Positions 27,353-36,033 are shown, counted from the first letter of the stretch. The stretch: 64,000 bases of DNA from Thalassolituus alkanivorans (GCF_020447205.1 NZ_JAJAEL010000049.1:335580-399579); one strand, 5' to 3'. Notes: generated by a model not told the origin, from the sequence alone. Program-made: numbers and translations.

Positions 27353-28042
27353 ATGGGCACGCGGCGCCTGTTGCTGGCTGGCGGTACCGGGCTGATTGGC
27401 CGTGCCTTGCTGGACAATCTGTTGCTGACGGATTGGGTCGGGCACATATTGCTGCCTGTGCGTCAGTCACAACAATGGTGTGCTGCATATCCGCAACTGG
27501 CGGCAGATAAACGCATTCAGGTGCTGACTTACGACGAACTGTTTGCCAGCCAGCAGCCCGTTGATCTGATGTTCTGCGCGCTGGGTACGACCCAGACCAA
27601 GGCAGGTAAGGCCGGATTGCGTCAGGTGGATTATCAGCTGGTTGTCGATTGTGCGTCCTGGGCTAAACAGCAGGGCGCTGAACTGGTGTCGGTGGTTAGT
27701 GCGCTGGGCGCCAACCGCCGTTCGCCATTTTTCTATAACCGCGTCAAAGGCGATATGGAGCAGGCGCTGGAGCAGATGAATCTGCCCCGGCTGCAGATCT
27801 GGCAGCCATCACTGTTGCTGGGCGAGCGCGACGATTTTCGTCTGGCTGAACACCTGAGTGGCTGGATATTACGCCTGCCGCTGCTTGGTAATGTGCAGGC
27901 GCTGGCGGGTGAGCGTATTGCCCGCGCTATGATTGCGGCGGCTGCTTCAGCCTCTGAACTTGGCTCTGAGTCTGAACCTGAATCTGGCTCCGAATCATCC
28001 GTTATGCGCTATCGCGTGCGTGACATTAAACGTCTGGCCTGA
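27353..28042 (+). CDS. NAD(P)-binding SDR-like oxidoreductase
   Basis: 229 residues from the ATG at 27353, 1 base after the previous stop. Rossmann fold with LLLAGGTGLIGRALLDNLL at the N-terminus, CALGTTQTKAGKAG and SALGANRRSPFFYNRVKGDMEQAL in the middle, as in atypical SDRs of the YwnB/TIP30-like group; the Tyr-Lys of extended SDRs may be YNRVK. Near the C-terminus a low-complexity stretch alternating Ser, Glu and Gly (SELGSESEPESGSESS) interrupts the conserved part. Likely in one operon with ppsA and the hydrolase. Substrate unknown. Confidence 0.83.
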   Translation: MGTRRLLLAGGTGLIGRALLDNLLLTDWVGHILLPVRQSQQWCAAYPQLAADKRIQVLTYDELFASQQPVDLMFCALGTTQTKAGKAGLRQVDYQLVVDCASWAKQQGAELVSVVSALGANRRSPFFYNRVKGDMEQALEQMNLPRLQIWQPSLLLGERDDFRLAEHLSGWILRLPLLGNVQALAGERIARAMIAAAASASELGSESEPESGSESSVMRYRVRDIKRLA

Positions 28043-28064
28043 GCCTGAATAGGCTTAGGCAGAC
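28032..28064 (+). other. Strong hairpin spanning the stop codon of the SDR-like gene
   Basis: GTCTGGCCTGAGCCT-gaat-AGGCTTAGGCAGAC pairs along nearly its whole length with one bulge and one G-U pair. There is no U tract, so it may protect the 3' end or act as an inefficient terminator before rraA. Confidence 0.45.
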
Positions 28065-28106
28065 AACAGAATTTTATTATCCTCCATCACAAGTAAGGAC
28101 AAAGAA

Positions 28107-28598
28107 ATGACTCAGTACGTAACTCCGGATCTGTGCGATGCCTACCCTGAGCTGATTCAGGTGGTTGAGCCAATGTTCAACAACTACGGTGGCAACGAGT
28201 CTTTTGGTGGCGAAATCGTTACCGTTAAGTGCTTTGAAGATAACTCCAAAGTAAAAGAGCTGGTTGATACCGACGGCAAAGGCAAAGTGATGGTTGTGGA
28301 CGGCGGCGCCTCCATGCGTCACGCGCTGCTGGGCGATATGCTGGCTGAAAAAGCGGCGAAAAACGGTTGGGAAGGCATCATCGTTTACGGTTGCATCCGT
28401 GACGTCGACGTTATCATGCAGACCGATCTGGGCGTTCAGGCGCTGGCGACTCACCCACTGAAAACCGACAAGCGCGGCCTGGGTGATGTGAACGTTACCG
28501 TTAAATTCGGTGGTGTTGAATTTGTACCGGGTCACTTCGTGTACGCCGACAACAACGGCATCATCGTGTCTCCTCAGGCGCTGAGCATGCCGGAGTAA
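28107..28598 (+). CDS. rraA: RraA family protein (RNase E inhibitor RraA)
   Basis: 163 residues. RraA-like fold with [75 protein letters not shown] and [12 protein letters not shown]. In E. coli RraA binds and inhibits the endonuclease RNase E; RNase E is also encoded in this window. Family members with oxaloacetate-decarboxylase or aldolase activity share the GCIRD motif, so enzymatic activity cannot be excluded. AAGGA lies upstream of the ATG. Confidence 0.93.
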   Translation: MTQYVTPDLCDAYPELIQVVEPMFNNYGGNESFGGEIVTVKCFEDNSKVKELVDTDGKGKVMVVDGGASMRHALLGDMLAEKAAKNGWEGIIVYGCIRDVDVIMQTDLGVQALATHPLKTDKRGLGDVNVTVKFGGVEFVPGHFVYADNNGIIVSPQALSMPE

Positions 28599-28622
28599 GA
28601 CGCTGAACATGCCGGAATAAGG
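28579..28622 (+). repeat. Tandem duplication of the rraA 3' end
   Basis: The 22 bases 28579-28600, covering the last codons and stop of rraA, are followed by a second copy at 28601-28622 differing at about three positions. The second copy lies after the stop, so the protein is unchanged. Confidence 0.75.
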
Positions 28623-28649
28623 CGGCCTCACGCGCATCTGAGAGCGAAC

Positions 28650-28679
28650 AAAAAAGCCGGCATTGCGCCGGCTTTTTTG
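28650..28679. terminator. Bidirectional terminator between rraA and the FAD oxidoreductase
   Basis: AGCCGGC-attgc-GCCGGCT stem between an A run and a T run, separating two convergent genes. Confidence 0.93.
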
Positions 28680-28702
28680 TGTCTGGGATTTGCTGTGGTC
28701 AG

Positions 28703-29986
28703 CTACCAGGCGCGTGAACTGCCAATCAGGTGCGCTACGCGCAGAGAGCTTTCAACGGCACCGTCGAGCAACGGAATGCCATCGCACAGATAAGAGCCGG
28801 TCAGCAGAATACGCTGGCTGGCGTCCTGGCGGCGCAGCTCGCGTACCGCCTGACGGCTCTGCAGGGTAACCAGTGGCCGGCTGAAAGTAACATCGGCGAG
28901 CACACTTGACGGATTGGCCGCACGCAGCGGGTTCCACACCTGCAGAATGGCCGGGCCGTTGCGCAGATGACCAATGGCTTTGGCCAGATCGACGGTGGCT
29001 TCCGGGCGGTTTTCGTCACCCGGTAAGAAATAACTGACCGGCGCCAGCGGCATCAGGCTGGCGGGCAGCAGTGAAGTATCGGTGTGCAGCTGCATGCGTG
29101 ATTCAACCACCGGGATCTGCTGCAGTTGCTGGCAGCGTGGCTGGGCGCTGGGCAGCTTGCTGAGGATCTGGCTGGCGTGATGCGGCTGGGTGGCAATAAC
29201 CACGCGGTCAAACACAGCGGTTTGTGCGCCGCTGCAGACGCGCACGCCGTGATTGTCTTCTTCTATATGGTCAATGGCCGTTGCGGTACGCAGGCTGACG
29301 TTGCTTTCCAGCAGGTGTGCGACCACCTCATCAACTCCGCCACTGGCGCGCATCAGGCCGTCTTTCATTACACCGCAGGTCAGGTAGTTGATCAGAATGT
29401 CCGCCGGGTAGGCCAGTACGTCGTCGTAGTCACAGGTGCACACGGTCGCCAGTGCCGGCAGCAATATCTGGCGGCAGTAATCGTTGTCGAGGCTGTGCTG
29501 CTGCAGAAAACTACCGAAGCTCTGCTGATCCGTATCCGGACTGTGTTTATGTTGCTGCAGCGTGTTGAACAGGTTGAGGTGCTGGGCGAGCAATGGGCCG
29601 TTCAGCAACTTGGGGAAGCTCAGGCTGCGCTTGCCCAGCTGCAGGTTGCCGTAATGAAAAAACAGGCGGTTATCGGCATCGGCATAAGCGGCGGCATGGT
29701 CGGTGGTTTCAGTACGCACGCCGGCATCGCGGTACAGGCGCAGCAGGCTGGGATAGTACGCCGGAGTGAAAACCCGCAGAGGAATATCAATGGATGTGCT
29801 TTTGTCAGCCCAGGGAATGTCTACGCTGTAGATGCCCATACCCGGCTTCGCGGCGCGTTCATAGAGCGTGACGTCGTGGTTGCGACTCAGCAGCCAGGCG
29901 GCGCTCAGGCCGGCAATGCCGGAGCCAATAATGGCGATACGCTGGCGATTAATGGGAGTGGATGGAGCGGCGGGTTGGGCAGGCAT
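28703..29986 (-). CDS. FAD-dependent oxidoreductase (amine-oxidase-like fold)
   Basis: 427 residues. N-terminal FAD-binding Rossmann motif IAIIGSGIAGLSAAWLLSRNHDVTLYER and a C-terminal FAD-contacting segment LLTGSYLCDGIPLLDGAVESSLRVAHLI, as in the NAD(P)/FAD-binding COG2907-like proteins. Other members often lie near fatty-acid desaturase or cyclopropane synthase genes, but none is present here, so the substrate is unknown. AGGAAAG precedes the ATG at 29986. The gene diverges from the GntR-methylcitrate operon, and an operator-like palindrome lies between them. Confidence 0.85.
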   Translation of the reverse strand: MPAQPAAPSTPINRQRIAIIGSGIAGLSAAWLLSRNHDVTLYERAAKPGMGIYSVDIPWADKSTSIDIPLRVFTPAYYPSLLRLYRDAGVRTETTDHAAAYADADNRLFFHYGNLQLGKRSLSFPKLLNGPLLAQHLNLFNTLQQHKHSPDTDQQSFGSFLQQHSLDNDYCRQILLPALATVCTCDYDDVLAYPADILINYLTCGVMKDGLMRASGGVDEVVAHLLESNVSLRTATAIDHIEEDNHGVRVCSGAQTAVFDRVVIATQPHHASQILSKLPSAQPRCQQLQQIPVVESRMQLHTDTSLLPASLMPLAPVSYFLPGDENRPEATVDLAKAIGHLRNGPAILQVWNPLRAANPSSVLADVTFSRPLVTLQSRQAVRELRRQDASQRILLTGSYLCDGIPLLDGAVESSLRVAHLIGSSRAW

Positions 29987-30088
29987 GAAGGCACTTTCCT
30001 GTGAAATCTGCGCCGAGGTTAGCGCAAAGCCTGGGCAGATCCCAGAGTTTGCGCTGTCAACTTTGCTGTTTTATTGGCTGCCCTCGAT

Positions 30089-30102
30089 GATTGTATACAA
30101 TC
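30089..30102. promoter_or_regulatory. GntR-type operator, site 1
   Basis: GATTGTATACAATC is a perfect 14-bp palindrome about 77 bases before the GntR start. The TTGTATACAA core has the form bound by FCD-domain GntR regulators. Confidence 0.65.
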
Positions 30103-30162
30103 TTAGTCTTAATTCGCTTGAAATATGATTTTATCGGCGTAACCTAGCCAAACTTAAAGAGT

Positions 30163-30174
30163 ATTGTAGACAAA
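30163..30174. promoter_or_regulatory. GntR-type operator, site 2
   Basis: ATTGTAGACAAA matches the core of site 1 at 10 of 12 positions and ends 4 bases before the GntR ATG, a location suited to autorepression. Confidence 0.5.
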
Positions 30175-30178
30175 GCTG

Positions 30179-30847
30179 ATGAATGATAACCAAACGCTGG
30201 CCGACAAAGTGTTCGCGGAACTGACTACCGCCATTGTGCGTGGTGAGTTGCGTCCGGGCACCAAATTGTCGGAGCAGACCCTGGTTGAGCGTTATGGTGG
30301 CAGTCGCGCGCCGATGCGCGAAGCCATTCAGAAGCTTGAAGCCCGTCATCTGGTGGTGCGTATTCCCCATGCCGGTGCCCGCGTGGTATCGCTGAGTCTG
30401 GCTGAGCTGCGGGATATCTACGAAGTGCGTCTTGAGCTGGAAAGCATGGCCTGCCGTCTGGCAGCACTGCGCATGAGCGATGACGAGATTCAGGAGCTGT
30501 ACGGCCTGCTGCAGGAGCATGAAGCCTCCATTGCGGCTGAGCAGGGGCAGGCCTATTACCAGAAAGCCGGTGATCTCGATTTTCATTACCGCATCATCAA
30601 AGGCAGTCAGAATCACCGTTTACATCAGATGCTGTGCGGCGAGCTGTACCACATCGTGCGTATGTACCGCTACCAGACCAGTACCAGCGCCAAGCGCCCG
30701 CTGCAGGCACTGCAGGAACACCAACGAATTGTTGAAGCTATCTCGGCGCGTGATGCCGAGCTGGCTGAATTACTGATGCGACGTCATATCCAGGCATCGC
30801 TGACCAATCTGGAAAATCGATTAGCTGAAGAGGAGGGTCACTCATGA
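30179..30847 (+). CDS. GntR/FCD-family regulator of the methylcitrate operon
   Basis: 222 residues. N-terminal winged HTH of the GntR family ([49 protein letters not shown]), then an all-helical FCD effector domain with metal or ligand-binding His/Asp ([22 protein letters not shown]). It overlaps prpB by 4 bases (ATGA), so it belongs to the operon it most likely represses. This is the Pseudomonas/Shewanella arrangement, in place of the sigma-54 activator PrpR of Enterobacteria. The likely signal is a methylcitrate-cycle intermediate (inference). Confidence 0.9.
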   Translation: MNDNQTLADKVFAELTTAIVRGELRPGTKLSEQTLVERYGGSRAPMREAIQKLEARHLVVRIPHAGARVVSLSLAELRDIYEVRLELESMACRLAALRMSDDEIQELYGLLQEHEASIAAEQGQAYYQKAGDLDFHYRIIKGSQNHRLHQMLCGELYHIVRMYRYQTSTSAKRPLQALQEHQRIVEAISARDAELAELLMRRHIQASLTNLENRLAEEEGHS

Positions 30848-31722
30848 CTCCAGGTCAGAAATTCCGTAAAGCACTGGCGGATAACAAACCGCTGCAAATT
30901 GTCGGCACCATTAACGCTTACGCGGCGATGATGGCGGAGCGTATTGGTCATCAGGCCATTTATCTGTCGGGTGGCGGTGTGGCAAACGCCTCTTACGGTC
31001 TGCCGGATCTGGGTATGACCTCGCTCAATGACGTGGTGGAAGACGTGCGTCGCATCACCTCCGCCAGCAGTCTGCCATTACTGGTGGATATCGACACCGG
31101 CTGGGGCGGTGCGTTTAACATTGCCCGTACCATCCAGCAGATGGAAAAAGCCGGCGCCGCAGCCGTGCATATTGAAGATCAGGTGATGCAGAAGCGCTGT
31201 GGTCACCGTCCGAACAAAGAAATCGTCTCTCAGGCAGAAATGGTTGACCGTATCAAAGCCTGTGTCGATGCCCGTAACGACGACAGCTTCTTTATCATGG
31301 CCCGTACCGATGCGTTCGCGCAGGAAGGTCTGGATGCTGCCATCGAGCGCGCTCAGGCCTGTGTAGCCGCTGGTGCCGACGGTATTTTCGCCGAAGCAAT
31401 CAAAACCGAAGATGACTACCGTAAATTCTCTGCAGCATTGGATGTACCACTGCTGGCAAATATCACCGAATTTGGCCAGACCGAACTGTGGAACCGTGAA
31501 CAGCTGGGTGAGTGGGGCGCGGCCATGGTGCTGTACCCGCTGAGCGCTTTCCGTGCGATGAACAAAGCCGCAGAAACCGTGTATAAAAGCATCCTGGCAG
31601 AGGGTGACCAGCGCAAGGTGGTCGACATCATGCAGACTCGTATGGAGCTGTACGATTACCTGAACTACCACGATTTTGAGCAGAAGCTGGATGCGCTGTT
31701 TGCGGAAGGCAAAAACAAATAA
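30844..31722 (+). CDS. prpB: 2-methylisocitrate lyase (PrpB)
   Basis: 292 residues. Cleaves 2-methylisocitrate to pyruvate and succinate, the last step of the methylcitrate cycle for propionyl-CoA. Isocitrate-lyase/PEP-mutase fold with [49 protein letters not shown] (catalytic Cys in KRCGH) and the [11 protein letters not shown] motif. Starts inside the GntR stop codon. Length equals that of characterised PrpB proteins. Confidence 0.97.
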   Translation: MTPGQKFRKALADNKPLQIVGTINAYAAMMAERIGHQAIYLSGGGVANASYGLPDLGMTSLNDVVEDVRRITSASSLPLLVDIDTGWGGAFNIARTIQQMEKAGAAAVHIEDQVMQKRCGHRPNKEIVSQAEMVDRIKACVDARNDDSFFIMARTDAFAQEGLDAAIERAQACVAAGADGIFAEAIKTEDDYRKFSAALDVPLLANITEFGQTELWNREQLGEWGAAMVLYPLSAFRAMNKAAETVYKSILAEGDQRKVVDIMQTRMELYDYLNYHDFEQKLDALFAEGKNK

Positions 31723-31787
31723 GTGTTTGGCCGTTAGCGCAAACCGATAATTTTAAAATTTTCACTAAGAAAAAGAGCGTGGCGAGG

Positions 31788-31817
31788 TTGCCGGAATGGC
31801 CAGCAAGGCCTCCGGTA
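31788..31817 (+). other. Hairpin in the prpB-prpC gap
   Basis: TTGCCGGA-atGGCC-agcaa-GGCC-TCCGGTAA folds into an imperfect stem without a U tract in the 123-base gap. It may stabilise upstream mRNA or modulate expression within the operon. Confidence 0.4.
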
Positions 31818-31845
31818 ACATGGCCGGCTCTGACAGGAGAATGTA

Positions 31846-32976
31846 ATGGCAGCAGCAAAACAACTCAGTGGTGCCGGCCTGCGTGGTCAGGTTGCCGGTA
31901 AAACCGCACTGTCGACCGTGGGTAAATCCGGTTCTGGTCTGACTTACCGTGGCTATGACGTAAAAGATCTGGCCGCACAGTGTGAATTTGAAGAAGTGGC
32001 GTACCTGATTCTGAAAGGCAAGCTGCCGAATCAGGCTGAGCTGGACGCCTACAAAGCCAAGCTGAAATCCATGCGCGCTCTGCCGCAGGCATTAAAAGAA
32101 GTACTGGAACGTATTCCGGCTTCAGCGCACCCGATGGACGTGATGCGTACCGGTTGCTCCATGCTGGGCAATCTCGAAACCGAAGAAAGCTTTGATCAGC
32201 AGCAGGATGCCACCGACCGTATGCTGGCGCTGTTCCCGGGCATGATCAACTACTGGTACAACTTCAGCCATAACAATGGCAAACGTATCGAGGTTGAAAC
32301 CGCTGCAGATTCTATCGCTGAGCAGTTCCTGTGGACTCTGCATGGCGAAAAGCCTTCTGAACTGCACACTCAGGTGATGCACGCGTCATTAACGCTGTAT
32401 GCCGAGCACGAATTTAACGCTTCTACCTTTACCGCCCGTGTGTGTGCTTCCACCCTGAGTGATATGCACTCCTGTGTAACCGGTGCCATTGGTTCCCTGC
32501 GTGGCCCGCTGCACGGCGGCGCCAACGAAGCAGCGATGGAGCTGATTGAAGGTATGAACGATCCGGAAGATGCTGAGCAAAAACTGCTGGGTATGCTGGA
32601 ACGCAAAGAAAAAATCATGGGCTTTGGCCACGCGATTTACTCTGAATCTGATCCGCGTAATGCCGTGATTAAAGAATGGTCTGAAAAGCTGGCCAAGGCG
32701 AACGGTGATACCTCGCTGTACGATATTTCCGTACGTTGTGAAGCCGTTATGTGGCGCGAGAAGAAACTGTTCTGTAATGCCGATTTCTTCCACGCCTCGG
32801 CGTACAACTACATGGGCATTCCAACCAAGCTGTTCACCCCGATTTTCGTATGCTCCCGCCTGACCGGCTGGGCAGCGCACGTGATGGAGCAGCGCGCCGA
32901 CAACCGCATTATCCGCCCAAGCGCGGAATATACCGGTGAAGAGTTCCGCCCGGTACCGGCGATTGCCCAGCGTTAA
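31846..32976 (+). CDS. prpC: 2-methylcitrate synthase (PrpC)
   Basis: 376 residues. Condenses propionyl-CoA with oxaloacetate. Short citrate-synthase-family protein with GKSGSGLTYRGYDVKDLA, TGAIGSLRGPLHGGANEAAMEL (catalytic His), IMGFGHAIYSESDPRN (catalytic His) and NADFFHASAYNYMGIPTKLFTPIFVCSRLTGWAAHVMEQR. The PrpC-type N-terminus and size, plus the neighbours prpB and acnD, favour methylcitrate over citrate synthase. GGAG occurs about 10 bases before the ATG. A MITE-like element begins 5 bases after its stop. Confidence 0.96.
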   Translation: MAAAKQLSGAGLRGQVAGKTALSTVGKSGSGLTYRGYDVKDLAAQCEFEEVAYLILKGKLPNQAELDAYKAKLKSMRALPQALKEVLERIPASAHPMDVMRTGCSMLGNLETEESFDQQQDATDRMLALFPGMINYWYNFSHNNGKRIEVETAADSIAEQFLWTLHGEKPSELHTQVMHASLTLYAEHEFNASTFTARVCASTLSDMHSCVTGAIGSLRGPLHGGANEAAMELIEGMNDPEDAEQKLLGMLERKEKIMGFGHAIYSESDPRNAVIKEWSEKLAKANGDTSLYDISVRCEAVMWREKKLFCNADFFHASAYNYMGIPTKLFTPIFVCSRLTGWAAHVMEQRADNRIIRPSAEYTGEEFRPVPAIAQR

Positions 32977-32980
32977 GAAT

Positions 32981-33250
32981 CCAGGGCCTGTCGACACTAA
33001 GTGAATCAGGCCTGCTGAGAACCAGTTTTTCTCAGAACGAGGAGAGAGGAGTGATATTAGCGGGCTAAATGAATGACGAACGACGACGTTAATGGGGAAA
33101 ACTGGCCTCAGCCCGAAGGGTTATGGCTAAAAATCCCTCATCCTGCGTTGCTGTTCGTTCGCTTAACCCGTTAGGCCACACTCTCAGCGCCTTGCCTGAG
33201 AAATTTTTAACCAATAACAGGCCTGTTTAATTAGTGTCGACAGGCCCTGG
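32981..33250. mobile_element. 270-bp foldback MITE-like element
   Basis: Ends are perfect 20-bp inverted repeats: CCAGGGCCTGTCGACACTAA at 32981-33000 and its reverse complement at 33231-33250. Similarity continues inward (TCAGGCCTG arms, TTTCTCAG arms, then an imperfect arm around GAACGACGACG against the reverse complement of GCGTTGCTGTTCGTTCGC), so nearly the whole element can fold into one long hairpin. No open frame of meaningful length and no transposase. No clear target-site duplication was found. It fills most of the prpC-acnD gap. Confidence 0.75.
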
Positions 33251-33254
33251 TATG

Positions 33255-33282
33255 AACTGCCTGCGGGCAGTTCGGCTTTTTT
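33255..33282 (+). terminator. Terminator-like hairpin just ahead of acnD
   Basis: AACTGCC-tgcg-GGCAGTT (33255-33272) followed by CGGC and a six-T run, only 13 bases before the acnD ATG. It looks like an intrinsic terminator for prpB-prpC, which would force acnD to have another promoter or rely on read-through. Confidence 0.7.
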
Positions 33283-33295
33283 GAGAGAACACCCC

Positions 33296-35893
33296 ATGAA
33301 CACCGAATTCCGTAAACCACTGGCCGGCACCGCACTGGAGTACTTTGATACCCGTGCCGCGGTCGATGCTATTAAACCTGGCAGCTATGACGGCCTGCCA
33401 TATACCTCCCGTATTCTGGCCGAACAGCTGGTGCGCCGCTGTGAGCCTGAACTGCTGACCGATGCCCTGACGCAGCTGATCGAGCGTAAGCGTGATCTGG
33501 ATTTTCCGTGGTATCCGGCGCGTGTGGTATGTCACGACATTCTCGGTCAGACCGCTCTGGTCGATCTGGCTGGTCTGCGTGATGCCATCGCTGAAAAGGG
33601 CGGTGATCCGTCCAAAGTCAATCCGGTGGTGCAGACTCAGCTGATCGTTGACCACTCGCTGGCGGTTGAATGCGGCGGTTTTGATCCGGATGCCTTCGCC
33701 AAAAACCGCGAGATCGAAGAGCGCCGTAACGAAGACCGTTTCCACTTTATTAACTGGACCAAGACCGCATTCGACAACGTGGATGTGATTCCGGCAGGTA
33801 ACGGCATCATGCACCAGATCAACCTGGAGAAAATGTCGCCGGTGGTTCAGGCGCGCAATGGTGTAGCCTATCCGGATACCTGTGTCGGCACCGACTCCCA
33901 CACCCCGCACGTCGATGCGCTGGGTGTTATTTCTGTTGGTGTGGGTGGTCTGGAAGCCGAAACCGTGATGCTTGGCCTGCCATCCATGATGCGTCTGCCG
34001 GATATTGTTGGTGTTGAGCTGAAGGGCAAACGCCAGCCTGGCATTACCGCCACCGATATCGTGCTGGCATTGACCGAGTTCCTGCGTAAAGAGCGCGTGG
34101 TGGGTGCTTATGTGGAATTCTTCGGTGAAGGTGCGTCCAGTCTGACCATCGGTGACCGGGCAACCATTTCCAATATGACACCGGAGTACGGTGCGACCGC
34201 AGCGATGTTCTACATCGATGAGCAAACCATCGACTACCTGAAACTGACCGGCCGTGAGCCTGAGCAGGTGGCCTTAGTAGAACAGTACGCTAAAGAAACC
34301 GGTCTGTGGGCCGATGCGCTGAAAACCGCGCAATACGAACGTGTACTGAGCTTCGACCTGTCGGCTGTCGGCCGTAATATGGCAGGCCCGTCTAACCCGC
34401 ATGCCCGTGTATCAACGGCTGACCTGGCCGCCAAAGGTATTGCCGGTAATCTGGATGCGGCCAAAGCACAGGAAGCCGAAGGTCTGATGCCGGATGGTGC
34501 GGTCATCATCGCCGCCATTACTTCCTGTACCAATACTTCTAACCCGCGCAACGTGGTCGCCGCCGGTCTGCTGGCGAAAAAAGCCAACGAGCTGGGCCTG
34601 ATCCGCAAGCCATGGGTGAAATCATCCTTCGCGCCGGGCTCCAAAGTGGCCGAGCTGTACCTGAAAGACTCCGGCCTGCTGCCGGAACTGGAAAAACTGG
34701 GCTTTGGTATTGTGGCTTTCGCCTGTACTACCTGTAACGGTATGTCCGGTGCGCTGGACCCTGTGATTCAGCAGGAAATCATCGATCGTGATCTGTATGC
34801 CACGGCGGTACTGTCCGGTAACCGCAACTTCGATGGCCGTATTCACCCGTACGCCAAGCAGGCGTTCCTGGCATCGCCACCACTGGTCGTGGCCTACGCC
34901 ATCGCCGGTACTATTCGTTTTGATATTGAAAAGGATGTGCTTGCGGTCGTTGATGGTAAAGAAATCCGCCTGAAGGATATCTGGCCATCGGATGAAGAAA
35001 TCGACGCCATCGTTAAAGAAAGCGTGAAGCCGGAGCAGTTCCGTCAGATCTACATTCCGATGTTTGATCTGGGTGCCAAAGAGAAGGCCATCAGCCCTCT
35101 GTACGACTGGCGTCCGATGAGCACCTATATCCGCCGTCCACCTTACTGGGAAGGCGCTCTGGCCGGTGAGCGTACACTGAAAGGCATGCGCCCTCTGGCT
35201 GTGCTGCCGGACAACATCACCACCGACCACCTGTCGCCATCCAACGCCATCATGATGGACAGTGCGGCGGGTGAATATCTGCACAAAATGGGTCTGCCGG
35301 AAGAGGACTTTAACTCTTACGCAACTCACCGTGGTGACCACCTGACGGCACAGCGTGCAACCTTCGCTAACCCGAAACTGCTGAACGAAATGGTGCTGGA
35401 TGAAAACGGCAACGTGAAGCAGGGTTCTCTGGCGCGCGTAGAGCCGGAAGGTAAGGTGATGCGTATGTGGGAAGCGATTGAAACCTACATGAACCGCAAG
35501 CAGCCGCTGATCATCGTCGCCGGTGCCGACTACGGTCAGGGTTCTTCCCGTGACTGGGCTGCCAAAGGCGTGCGTCTGGCGGGTGTTGAGGCAATTGCTG
35601 CCGAAGGCTTCGAGCGTATTCACCGCACCAACCTGATCGGCATGGGCGTACTGCCGCTGGAATTCAAAGCCGGCACCACGCGCAAGACTCTGGGCCTGGA
35701 TGGTACTGAGACCTACGACGTGAAAGGCGATCTGAGCCCGCGTTGCGATCTGACACTGGTGATTACCCGTAAAGATGGTGAAGTAGTTGAAGTACCGATG
35801 ACCTGTCGTCTGGACACCGCCGCGGAAGTGGATGTGTACAGTGCCGGCGGGGTGTTGCAGAAGTTCGCTCAGGACTTCCTGCAGGGCGAATAA
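33296..35893 (+). CDS. acnD: Fe/S-dependent 2-methylcitrate dehydratase (AcnD)
   Basis: 865 residues. Aconitase-family enzyme that dehydrates 2-methylcitrate together with PrpF, replacing PrpD. The AcnD-type start MNTEFRKPLAGTALEYFDTRAAVDAIKPGSYDGLPYTSRILAEQLVRR separates it from AcnA/AcnB. Iron-sulfur cysteines lie in TSCTNTSNPRN and FACTTCNGMSG; the swivel domain has YGQGSSRDWAAKG. The ATG at 33296 is chosen over an in-frame TTG at 33281, which lies within the hairpin's U tract. A terminator follows the gene although prpF lies downstream on the same strand. Confidence 0.96.
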   Translation: MNTEFRKPLAGTALEYFDTRAAVDAIKPGSYDGLPYTSRILAEQLVRRCEPELLTDALTQLIERKRDLDFPWYPARVVCHDILGQTALVDLAGLRDAIAEKGGDPSKVNPVVQTQLIVDHSLAVECGGFDPDAFAKNREIEERRNEDRFHFINWTKTAFDNVDVIPAGNGIMHQINLEKMSPVVQARNGVAYPDTCVGTDSHTPHVDALGVISVGVGGLEAETVMLGLPSMMRLPDIVGVELKGKRQPGITATDIVLALTEFLRKERVVGAYVEFFGEGASSLTIGDRATISNMTPEYGATAAMFYIDEQTIDYLKLTGREPEQVALVEQYAKETGLWADALKTAQYERVLSFDLSAVGRNMAGPSNPHARVSTADLAAKGIAGNLDAAKAQEAEGLMPDGAVIIAAITSCTNTSNPRNVVAAGLLAKKANELGLIRKPWVKSSFAPGSKVAELYLKDSGLLPELEKLGFGIVAFACTTCNGMSGALDPVIQQEIIDRDLYATAVLSGNRNFDGRIHPYAKQAFLASPPLVVAYAIAGTIRFDIEKDVLAVVDGKEIRLKDIWPSDEEIDAIVKESVKPEQFRQIYIPMFDLGAKEKAISPLYDWRPMSTYIRRPPYWEGALAGERTLKGMRPLAVLPDNITTDHLSPSNAIMMDSAAGEYLHKMGLPEEDFNSYATHRGDHLTAQRATFANPKLLNEMVLDENGNVKQGSLARVEPEGKVMRMWEAIETYMNRKQPLIIVAGADYGQGSSRDWAAKGVRLAGVEAIAAEGFERIHRTNLIGMGVLPLEFKAGTTRKTLGLDGTETYDVKGDLSPRCDLTLVITRKDGEVVEVPMTCRLDTAAEVDVYSAGGVLQKFAQDFLQGE

Positions 35894-35922
35894 CGAAGCA
35901 GACTGCCTCGTTAACGCTTCCG

Positions 35923-35957
35923 AAACGCCGCAAAATATAGTTTTGCGGCGTTTTAAA
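35923..35957 (+). terminator. Strong hairpin after acnD
   Basis: AAACGCCGCAAAA-tatag-TTTTGCGGCGTTT is a perfect 13-bp stem ending in TTTT, then AAAAAA. It acts plausibly as a terminator, or as a processing barrier between acnD and prpF. Confidence 0.8.
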
Positions 35958-35970
35958 AAATCCAAAGTAG

Positions 35971-35994
35971 GGTGGGCACTGCCCACCTTTCTTT
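35971..35994 (+). repeat. REP-like GGTGGGC palindrome with T tract
   Basis: GGTGGGC-act-GCCCACC followed by TTTCTTTT. The TAGGGTGGGC/GCCCACC palindrome is a commonly repeated extragenic type in proteobacteria; here it is a second hairpin right after the acnD terminator. Confidence 0.55.
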
Positions 35995-36033
35995 TAAGGG
36001 CATCGACGTTTTCAGTAACGTCCTGAAAGAGAA

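Noticed and set aside
29126-30004. 292-codon plus-strand open frame opposite the FAD oxidoreductase
   Set aside because: The minus-strand protein has clear FAD motifs over the same bases; the antisense product has none.
32981-33250. Possible small RNA gene or riboswitch between prpC and acnD
   Set aside because: Terminal 20-bp perfect inverted repeats and continuous foldback pairing fit a MITE-like element better; no known riboswitch core was seen.
34622-35986. 454-codon open frame on the minus strand opposite acnD
   Set aside because: Antisense shadow caused by codon bias of acnD; it crosses the acnD terminator and has no recognisable protein features.
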